Source: Mesostigma viride (taxonomy: Eukaryota > Streptophyta > Mesostigmatophyceae > Mesostigmatales > Mesostigmataceae). Taken from it: DNA of 64,000 bases. The translations under genes were made by a program, and so were the position numbers. The stretch covers positions 5,372,719-5,436,718 of the forward strand of contig RPFO01000667.1 of the NCBI GenBank assembly GCA_009746045.1, read 5' to 3'. This document shows positions 25,901 to 37,447 of the stretch, piece after piece. The notes beneath the pieces were generated by a model that had not been told where the DNA came from, did not search any database, and worked only from the letters and a program-made list of their open reading frames with translations. How positions within the stretch are numbered: position 1 is the stretch's first letter; each line of letters starts with the position of its first letter.

Positions 25901-28900
25901 GATACCAGGGGATGTGGTGATGCATGGTCACACGCGCGATACCAGGGGATGTGGTGATGCATGGTCACACGCGCGATACCAGGGGATGTGGTGATGCATG
26001 GTCACGCGCGATACCAGGGGATGTGGTGATGCATGGTCACGCGCGATACCAGGGGATGTGGTGATGCATGGTCACGCGCGCGATACCAGGGGATGTGGTG
26101 ATGCATGGTCACGCGCGATACCAGGGGATGTGGTGATGCATGGTCACACGCGATACCAGGGGATGTGGCGATGCATGGTCACGCGCAATTCCGACCAGGC
26201 ACGGTGGCATGTTAGGACGCCTGGGGATGATTCCACCCTAGGGGAGGGCTTGCACGCTTGGGTGCAACGCGGGCATGCATTTCAGCAGGGAGGAAGCGGT
26301 TGAGGTCTAACTAAACCTGCCTGAAGCTTTTTTTGTGGCAGTTTCTGACCCTGTTCTTCCCTCTTTGGTCGGCTTATTTATTCGCATGTGCGATGGTTCA
26401 TTTGTTCGTTTGTCCTCCATTTGTTTGTTCTTGTCTCTGTCTTCTCATTGCCTTAGCCCCCCTGCTATTGATCTTCTTTACAAAAGATAATAAATTCCGG
26501 TGTTCTTGATTGCCCCCGTATTCAATCTCTTCAATGTTTTTTGGTTCTACTGCGACCCTTCTTCACCCAATCCTGTGTTTTAAGCTATGTCCCCTTTTAT
26601 CCCCAAAAGCCTTGCTCTCCCCCCACCCCGCCCCAGCCCCCCCCACCGCTGCGGACGGTGTCAAGGCACACACACCCTGTGCTCACTATTCTATCTCTCT
26701 GTTGATTCCCCCGTTCCCGTTTCCCGTTCCGTTTCTCTACTATTTATTCTACTATATATTCTACTCTATATCCACTATAGATTCTCCCGTTCCTCGACCC
26801 CAACCCCGCTCCCCTTCCTTTCATTCTACTGCCGTTAGGTCTCCTGTTTGACTGGTTCCCGCGTTGGATCCCCACCCCCCACGTGTCTCCCCCCCCCCCC
26901 CCACTGCTTGGGGTCATGGCGTGCCCTCCTTATGCATCCTCCTTTTCGTTGAACCTCCTTATTTTAACCTCGCTTGTTTCAACCTCCTCTCATGTTCCGG
27001 CAATTCTGGCTACTTTCCTGCGGCCTGTTTACTGCAAACCCCCACTTCCCTTCTGCAGCACCGCGGCCGCGGTCAAGGCTCACCCGCGTGCGGACGTGTT
27101 CATCAACTTTGCATCGTTTCGGAGGTAAGCTCGGTTTGCCGATCCCACGAACGAACAAGGCTATTTGGTTGCCGATCCCACGATCAAGCAAGGCTATTTG
27201 GTTGCCGATCCCACGAACAAACAAGGCTATCTGGTTGCCGATCCCACGATCAAACAAGGCTATTTGGTTGCCGATTCCACGAATGTGGAAGGCTATTTTG
27301 TGCTTGAAATTGATACACTAATCTTGGTCACGGTATACCTTGACCTCGCGGTGTGCCTGCCGCGTGCTCGTGTTCAGTCAGGCAACCAGCGTGTAGTGCC
27401 TCATGCAGCGCCGAGGAACTCGCCCATTGGACCCTGGCTGCCCGTCTCGGCACCGTGCCCGCTTGCCTCGCATCTCTCCCGATGATGTACAAGGCCCTCC
27501 GCTGAGCTTATTCTGGAGATGCCCCCCTGGGTCTTACTCCATGTCTCCTGCTCGTCACCACGCGTGCCCGCCCCGCACACCATCAAGGAGACAACCAGCG
27601 CAGGCCAGAAATCGGGAGAATCCGGACCATCACCATCTGTCGGATAGATGTGTCTTGTCTCCTGGTTACCAGCTTGTTGGGTACGTGCAGCCGCGCCCGC
27701 CGTTCTAGGGGCGTCCATGATCGTTTCTCTCACCGCCCCCTCCACTTTGTCTTGCTTCTGCCCCGTTTCTTTTTCTTTTGTGCCCCTCCCTCCCGCCCTG
27801 CACGCCCCACCAGCGCGTACGAGTCGTCCATGGAGGCGCTCAAGTTCCCCACGATCAATGTCGTCGCGATCATCGCCGAGGGCATCCCCGAGCAGGACAC
27901 CAAGCGGCTCATCGCTGCCGCCAAGGCGGGCAACAAGGTAATCCTGGGACCTGCCACGGTGGGCGCGATCCAGGCGGGCTCCTTCAAGGTGGGCGACACG
28001 GCGGGAACGCTGGAGAACATCCTCGAGTGCAAGCTGTACCGAAGAGGCTCCGTCGGCTTTGTCAGCAAGTCGGTACGTCAACATGAAAGTTGCCATGTTT
28101 GCGTGCAAGCTGTACCGGAGAGGCTCCGCCGGCTTTGTCAGCAGGTCGGTACGTCAACTTGAAAGTGGGCATGTTAGCATGCTAGCCTTACAGGAGAGGC
28201 TTCGTCGGCTCTACGGCTTCGCAATGCAACCCCAAGGAAATGGGTTTGGCTTCCAATCTTGTTGCCTTGTGAGCAAGTTGGTATGTGGGCATGAAAGGGA
28301 GTTTGTTGGCATGCGAGTTCGTCATGTTCGTACGTGGGCATGCAAGTCCAAGTAGTCGGCATGCTCGCTGTGCAGGTGACACTTTCCGTTATACGACGGT
28401 ATAATTTTCTGTGCATTCCTACGGTAAGAAATTTTCAATATGACGGCTTCATTAGCAAGTCGGTTGGTGGGCACGTGAGTCCATGTGTTGGGGAATCGGT
28501 GCATGGCATTGGACCAGCATACTAGTTTGATGCCCGTACATTGCATGCCCACGCACTGCATGAGGAAATGGGGGCGTGGCATGCCAGCCTCTGATTCCCT
28601 TGCCGCTTGTCCTGCCTTCCCCTCCCTCATGCTCTGGACATTCCTTGATGGACCCCCCCGTATCTAAAGAACCGCAGTTGGTCAACCGTAGTCAAGTATT
28701 TTGTTTGTTATCTAATTTGCTAGTCCTTCCCTTCCCTCTCCGTCCCTGTTTCTGTCCTGCCCTTCCCTATCCTCTCCGCCCTCTCTCCCTCCCCTTTTGT
28801 GCTCGCAGCCACCCACGTGTGTGCACACATGGACTGCCGACGGCGACCACCTTGTTCCTTCCCCCCTCGCCCCCACATGCACATACATGCACATACTCCA

Positions 28901-31900
28901 CATGGAGAACCGCGCTTGCCTCACCACCCCAATTCCCTCACCCCACCCCCCACGTGTTGCGCATACGCATATTATAGTATACTTTGTTGCATTACCGCAG
29001 GGCGGTCTGTCCATTTCCCTTACCCACTCCCCACGTGTTGCGCACATATACCTTTTAAATATCTTCTGTTTTGATACCTTTTAATACCTTTTGATACCTT
29101 TTTAATACCTTTTGTTTTGATACCTTTTAAAATACCTTTTGATACCTTTGTTGAAACGGTTTTGTTGAATGTTTGTGTTGCAGGGCGGTCTGTCCAATGA
29201 AATGTACAACATGCTCTCCAAGACCACGGACGGCATCTACGAAGGTGAGGGTGGAGCAGGTCACTGTATCATAGTGCACCATGTACATGGAAGACCACGG
29301 ACGGCATCTACGAAGGTGAGGGTGGAGCAGGTCACTGTATTTACATGGAAGGCCACGGACGGCATCTACGAAGGTGAGGGTGGAGCAGGTCACTGTATCA
29401 TAGTGCACCATGTACATGGAAGACCACGGATGGCATCTACGAAGGTGAGGGTGGAGCAGGTCATTCTTTGTCGGTCTTTGCAGCAGGGTGTGTGTGGTGG
29501 TCATGACCTCCCAGCAGGTTTTGCGTCTAATTAGCTAATGCTGATATCCTAGATGCTTGTCTGCAGTTCTACCTCATCATTACAGCAGGTTTTGCGTCTA
29601 ATTAGCTAATGCTGATACCCTAGATGCTTTTCTGCAGTTCTACCTCATCATACCACTCCATGCCGCTCATGACCGCCGTGTGTGTGGCTGTGGTGTCGCC
29701 AGGTGTCGCGATCGGAGGCGATGCGTTCCCAGGGTCCACGTTGTCGGAGCACATCTTGCGCTACAACAACATCCCGGGGGTGAGTGTGCCCTTTAGTGAC
29801 CATGTCCGCCCTATAGTAATCACCCTATGTCCGCCTCACAAGGACTCTTTAAAAGACCTCCTTTTTGACCTCCTTAAGTGTAAGACTCCTCATTTATGAG
29901 ACCTCCACATAAGACCACATTCCCTTACCAAGAACTCCTTCAAATACCTCCTTTTTTAAACAGTTGGGACTATGTACGAGACCTCCACAATAGAGTGACC
30001 CTGATCTCTCAGCTGCGAGCACAATCAGAGTGATCTGCGAGGCTGCGTACACTTTGATCGCAGTGCATTCGGCACTGATGACCTTTGCCTGGATTGCATG
30101 GCTCATCAATAATCATTGCCTGGATGATGTGGCTCATCAATAATCTTTGCCTCGATGGCGTGGCGAGGACGCGGAGACTAATACTCACTAGCGTGCCGGT
30201 GCTCATCTATCCAGTACTTCAAGTCCAAGTACAGCTTGTATGGTACTTTACTTACTAACATAGCAGTAGATAGGTAGTAGGCACCGGAGCAACCGTGCTG
30301 GTGCCATGCGTGCATGGTGCCGCATCATTGCATATCTTCCCACCTTTCATCGGTGTCCCTTTCACCAGATCAAGATGATGAAAGGCGTCCTTCCATGCAT
30401 GCATGTCCCCCGTGTATCAATCTTTCTATTTGGATGTATGGAAAGGTTTGCTTCTGTGATAACCACCGGCCACCCTAACGCACCCACCCCACCCCACCCC
30501 GTGTGCCAGTCTAAGGTGATGGTCGTGCTTCCATGCGTGCGTTATGCCACATCTTATGCTACTAAATATAGTATTTATCATAATCGGTTTTCTCTATACT
30601 ACTATAATAGTATTTGTCATCATCGGTTTTCTCTATACTACTTTAAATAGTATTTATCATCATCGGTTTTCTCTGTACTACTATAAATAGTATTTATGAT
30701 CATCGGTTTTCTCTATACTATTATAAATAGTATTTATCATCATCGGTTTTCTCTATACTACCATAAATAGTATTTGTCATCATCGGTTTTCTCTATACTA
30801 CCATAAATAGTATTTGTCATCATCGTTTTTTTCTATGTTTGCATCCCTCCTCCCCGCCCCTTTTCTGCCCCTTGCCTTCACCAGATGAAGATGATGGTGG
30901 TCCTGGGCAAGATCTTCTATGTAAATACTTACTGTTCTTCCCCTGTATCTATTCCCCCCCTTTCCCTATTCCCCTTCACCAGATGAAGATGATGGTGGTC
31001 CTGGGCAAGATCTTCTATGTAAATACTTACTGTTCTTCCCCTGTATCTATTCCCCCCCTTTCCCTATTCCCCTTCACCAGATGAAGATGATGGTGGTCCT
31101 GGGCAAGATCTTCTATGTAAATACTTACTGTTCTTCCCCTGTATCTATTCACCCCCTTTCCCTATTCCCCTTCACCAGATCAAGATGATGGTGGTCCTGG
31201 GCGAGATCGGCGGACTGGACGAGTACTCGCTCGTCGCCGCGCTCAAGTCCGGCGTGATCAAGAAGCCCGTAATCGCGTGGGTGTCCGGCACGTGCGCGCG
31301 GCTGTTCAAGTCGGAGGTCCAGTTTGGCCACGCGGTGAGTCAGCAGTACTAAATAAAATTGAAACATTACAACCCTGCATTACAAAATTCGATAGAAATC
31401 CTGTTCTCCGGAATCTCTCGAGTTGGCATTACAAAATAAATTTGAGTAGTCATGAGATTCCGGAGAACGGGATTCGTTTCTGTGTCCCGTTCATTTTGGG
31501 TAAGTTGGCAGTACGGGGGTTGCATGTTTGTTGTATCGGGATCGTGCAAGCCCCAGGAGGAAACTTGGACACTGCCACGGCGCGAAGGATGTAGCTATTC
31601 AGTGCTCGTGTCCGATCGCATCACGTGCTCAAGTCTTTGTTACGGGCCTTTCGTTCTCAATTTATCCCCCGCACTCGGAAGTGTCTTTAATCATGCATGC
31701 AGGCAGGATGCCCAGGAAGAAAGGATGCCCAGGAAGAAAGGGCCGCAATCAATATCGAATGTTATTCTTGAACACCGTCGGAGTCATTGAACACTAATGG
31801 TCGATGCGTCTCGTTCATGCGTTTGTTGGCGCGGGCAGGGCGCCAAGAGCGGCGGCGATATTTATACCAGTAGACGCTTATGTCATGTTCTACAATGGTT

Positions 31901-34900
31901 TGCATACATGGGCGTGGGCACCGCCTTAGGCAGGGTGTTCAGAGCCGCGGCAATCGGTGTTGTTAGACGCTCACGTCCCAAGGGTACTGATTGGAAGGGT
32001 TGGATGCAAGCGCATCATGCAAAAATTGCAACATTAAATTAGGCAATGTCATAAGTTAAAAAGCCAGCTCTTCACTTAGAAAAGAAACTAGACTACTGTT
32101 TGTTTGCGTTATATATTTGCTTGCAGGGCGCCAAGAGCGGGGGGGATGAGGAATCCGCACAGGCAAAGAACGCGGCCCTTGCAGCGGCCGGTGCGCTCGT
32201 GCCCACCTCCTTTGAGGGCCTCCCTGAGCTCATCTTGGCGACGTACCAGAAGCTGGTGGCGGAGGGCAGCATTGTTCCGCGGGACGAGGAGGAGGAGGCC
32301 AAGCTGGTGCCCCCGCCGGTGCCGGAGGACCTGCCGGCGGCGCTGAAGAAAGGCAAAGTGCGCTGCGCGACCAACATCATCAGCAGCATCTGCGACGACC
32401 GCGGTGAGTTTGCCGGGTGTGATGTCAATATGGTATCTGCCATCTTGGCTGCCTGCTCTACCATAGTGGAGTCATCACGGAACTGTTAGGGTCAAAAGTT
32501 ACAGTCCTGTTACGTAGTAATCACTATACTTCAAGGACAAGAGTTATAGTAGTGGTAGCACAAGCATGACGTGTCATCGCTGTATTTTAGGGACTGACCA
32601 AAGTCACCAGCGCTGTCGGCGTCGACCCCATTTCGATGTTGGGACATTGGCACGTCCCTGCCTTCCTGTCTTCCTGTTGCCTGCTGTCTTTATTAGTATG
32701 AACATCATTATCGTGCGCGTCTCTGCCTCCCCTCTGCCTTCTGTCTTGATTAGTACGAACATCACACACATCTTGTCCCCTTCTCCTCTCGCCCTCGTCG
32801 GCCATTGCCTCCATCCCAACCTGCCCCCCCCACACACACACATTCGCTATCCCCCCCCCCGTCTCCCAATCTCTGCCTAAAGGTCTCCCAGTGTCTGCCG
32901 CTAGCCCCTGGCCAGGCGCCCACTAGAAGCTCCGCACCCACCAGAAGCCACGTACCCACCAGAAACTACTTATGTCGAACAACTACCACCGCACATCACA
33001 CGTCACTCATCCCCTACGCCACCCTGCCTCCCCTGCCTGTCTCCACCCACCAGGCGAACAGCCCACGTATGCGACCGTGCCCATCTCCACAACCATGTTA
33101 CCACCACATCACGCATCACGCATTTTTCTTCCCTTATGTTTGCCACCGTGCCTCCCCTGCGTGTCGCCGACCCCCCAGGCGAGGAGCCCACGTATGCGGG
33201 TGTGCCCATCTCAACGATCATCGAGGCAAACTACGGCATTGGCGACGTGATCAGCCTGCTCTGGTTCAAGCGCAAGCTGCCGCCCTACTGCACGCGCTTC
33301 ATGGAGGTATGCCGCCCTACCTCACGCACACTGTGGAGGTATGCCGCCGCACGGCACGCGCTTCATGGAGGTATGCCGCCCTACCTCACGCACACTGTGG
33401 AGGTATGCCGCCGCACGGCACGCGCTTCATGGAGGTATGCAGCAGAGAATCAGGGGTTGGTCATGTCTGGCTTGACAGGCCTACCGCATGCGCTGTGTGG
33501 AGGTATGGGAAGCTTGGGGGACGCTTGGGGAGGTGGCGTGAGATCTTGGAGGGTCATTCACATCTGGTGTGACAGGCTTACACCCTCCGCATTGGTAGAT
33601 TTACTAAATAATTATGAGGCTGGGCGCCGGCCACCTGCAAACGATAAATAAAACAAAAGATTTTCAATTAACTAATTCCTGAGTGTACTCCCCTGTAGTT
33701 TTTCTAGCTACCAAACAAACAAAGAACGTGTAAATAAGTATTCTTAGACTGCCAAGAGCTCTTCTTTTGCGGTAAAAAACAAAGAAATATTAAATCTCTG
33801 GCTGAAAAATGTGCTTTTACTAGCCGTAAGAGCAGTGCATCCGGCTGGGTTATACAAAACAAACAAAGAATTATTAAATTTTGCAGCCAGTTCAACGGTT
33901 GTTCGGTAACCAAACAAACAAACTAATAATTAATTAATTGGGCGGGCACGGTAGCACTTTCAACCAATAAAACGCTATTGTCTAATTCCGAAGGGCCTTT
34001 CGGCTGAACTGAATTAAAACTGCCAATGCGGAGGGTGTACTGGACGCACTGTGTGGGCGCACATGCCCCGGCCCTCCTCATGCCCCAACCCTCCTCATGC
34101 CCCGACCCTCCTAATGCCCCAGGGTATCTTCCCTATTTCCTCCCCCCCCCACACACAGATGTGCATCATTGTGCGCGGACCACGGCCGTTGTGCCTCATT
34201 TGTCTTATTTTTTTATTGATTTATTGGTATCATTATCATTGTTTATTTCTTGCGTTCCCCAGATGTGCATCATGCTGTGCGCGGACCACGGGCCGTGCGT
34301 GTCGGGCGCCCACAGCACCATCGTGGCATCGCGCGCGGGGAAAGACTTGGTGGCCTGCCTCGCGTCTGGTGAGGCCTCTGGTGTTGCCGTGGTGGGCCCC
34401 CCTATGTGTTGCAATGGTGGGGCCTCCTATGTGTTGCAATGGTGGGGCCTCCTGTAGGTTGAAATGCATCCATGGTCGCATGTATGTCCGCCTGTGCTGT
34501 GGGTTGGTTCACCCTGGCTGCCTCTCGTTCATGTAAAACTGTTGCTGTTTCTTTTCTTGTTTGTCAGGCACGGCTGCCGTTGGCCTGTTGAAACAAAATC
34601 AAGGGTGTGCTCAAGTGGAGTGTGCTGGGGGCATCTGAATCACCCTGACATTGGCGAAAAATAGCGACGCCCATTAGCATTTGTAAGAAGTGCCTCAGAA
34701 AACACGGGTGGAGGACTACTTGTGGCAGCCAAGGCGCTAGGAAACCAGATAGCCTGGGAGCTTAGTGCTATAAGAGGTAATACATAGTAGTAGTAAATAA
34801 GACGGATTTGGGGCCCTTGTACCTGCAAATTTTTCAATCTTCTGATGCTGATATCCATGAATCAGCAAAAAAAGTGTCTACAGCGAGAACACTAGCAGTC

Positions 34901-37411
34901 ATTAGAACCAAGGTAGCAGAAATTAAAGTAGTAGTATCATGATGTTGTCGTTGAATTGAAGGAGCGCTACTCTTCAACTCCATTCGATTCCGGTTTGGAA
35001 TGGTGTCAGGCCGGCCCTCGATGGACGCTGCCCGTAGATGGTCCACTCGAGTCGCATCTCTGAGCACTCCTCAAGACAAGACAAGACTCATCCACGATTT
35101 GGGGCACTTCTTCTTTGCTTGTCGTCTGGAGATCATCCCATATACCCACAGTAACCCCGTTATGAAAAAATTGAGGGAGAAGCGGTTGGATCGGGGCTGG
35201 GTTCAAATCAAATCAAATCCAATCCAATCCAATCCAATCCGATTTCGTATAGCTGTTGTTCCTGTGGCTGGAATCGGGTCACGCCCACTTGCCGAAACCT
35301 AACCCATCCTCCTTGAATCGAGCGCCGTGCCACCGGGAGCATATCGCGCTGTTTCCGGACTATGGGCTACCCCTTTATAATGTGACTCCTCCCCCATGTT
35401 ATATATATATATATATATATATATATCCCCATCTGATAATGTGACTCCTCCCCCTCTTGCTTCTATTCCCCTTGCTTTTGTGTGTTTTCCTTTGCCCCAT
35501 GTTGTGTCCCATGCGACGCCTTCTCTTTTCTGCTTCTCTCTGTGGCAGGTTTGTTGACAATCGGCCCACGGTTCGGAGGTGCCATCGATGACGCCGCGCG
35601 CTATTTTAAGATGGCGGTGGACAAGGTGGGTGGGGCATCCCTTTCTTGAATAGGAAAACCAACCAGACTTCTCGTAGCGACAAACCACGACTCAACGATT
35701 GCGGCGGAAAAGGTGGTTGGCATAGGGGCACCCCTCCCCTTAAAATATAATGAATAAATAGCGAATATCCTTTAAATAGGGAGCCAGCCATGCTGCTCGT
35801 GTCGTTGGTTGGGTTCCTCAAACGTGGCCGTGGGTTACATGGTCAACGGCTGCCTCATCCACTGTGAATGACCAGCTGGAGTTTACAGCGTCCGAAACAG
35901 GGACCAGCCCCTCCCTTATAAGAGCACACCCCTTCTCCATGAATGCCACACCCCTGGGTTATTTATGGCATCCGCGTCGCGTCCCCACGTCATCAGCATC
36001 ACTGGTCTCGCCTGGCATCTGGCACGGTGGGGCATGGGCGCGTCCTTGAACTGATATTCAATCAAATCAATTTTGATTTTTGAACTGAAGTTTCTCTGTT
36101 CCCTGTCCATTCGGCTCATTCGGCCGCTAGGTGCCTAGCTTAGCCATATGTCCCTCTCTGCCATTGGGCGCGCTTCCGTTCCCTCTTCCACCTCCGTCAT
36201 GCTTCAGGCCGCCTCTACTGCTCATTCAGCCGCGTAGCCGGGTGTTGGTCTCTGCCCTTCAGTGCGCTCCAGTCCCCTCTGCCGACTCCTTGATGCTTCA
36301 TGGCATGGGCGCGCCCCTCGTACTGATGCTGCCCTTTATGCTCTTCTGCCACCCAACTTGCTCGCGTACTGGATGACAGGGCATGGACGCGCCGGAGTAC
36401 GTGGAGGACATGAAGAAGAAGGGCTTGCGCGTGCCTGGCATCGGCCACCGGTGCGTGACGTGTGGCGAGCAGGAAGAGAGGGAGAAGAAGGCAAAGACCA
36501 GTTCCTGGGAGAGAAGAGAAGGGACTAGAGTGTAGGGGAGAAGAGAAGGGACTAGAGTGTAGTGGAGAAGAGAAAGGGCTTAAGTGGGGGTCCTTCCCAC
36601 ACACATGCTCACCCTCCCACGCCTCCTCTTCCCCCCACCGCTCAACCCCCCTCCCCTTCACCACCACCAGAAGCATCAAGAGCAAGGACAACAAGGACAA
36701 GGACTATGAGCATGTCATGTTCCTGACCGTGCGTCACATCCCGACCCTGCGTCCACACCTTCCCTTAACATCACATCCACCATTCCCTCCCACACACATG
36801 CTCCCCCTCCCCACGCCTCCTCATCCCCAACACGGCTCCCCCCCCCCCTCTCCACCATCAGCATCAAGAGCAAGGACAACAAGGACAAGCGCGTCGAGTT
36901 CCTGATCGCCTACGCCGAGTCGCACTTCCCCAACGTGAAGCACCTTGAGTTTGCGCTCACCGTCGAGAAGTACACGCTCACCAAGGCCGCCAACCTGGTG
37001 CTCAACGTGGACGGGTGCATCGGCGCGCTGTTCTTGGACCTGCTCGGCTCGTGCTCCATGTTCACCACCGCCGAGATCAATGAGATTGTGGACATCGGGT
37101 ACCTGAACGGCCTCTTTGTGCTTGCGCGCAGCATCGGCCTCATCGGGTACGTCGTGGCGTCTTTTCAGGAAGGAACTGCCTACTACATAGTAGTACATGC
37201 TCAAGCATGCGTGTGTCACGTTACACCAGGGCCAAGGCCCGTTTGTCCTCACGCGCAGCATCTGCCTCGTCAGGTAGGTTGTGTGTCTTCTCTTCTATGG
37301 CGGTCGTGTTTGGTGGTACTGCTGGCCTGCTGCGCTTGTTTAGATTTATGTACTTATTATTTCTGTAGTAGTATAGTAGCGATCGATTCTAGTATGATAC
37401 CGCTTTTACTT

Positions 37412-37447
<36 letters not shown>

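Noticed and set aside
14008-26187. CRISPR array
   Set aside because: The unit repeats directly with no unique spacers, and the flanks are exons of a eukaryotic spliced gene.
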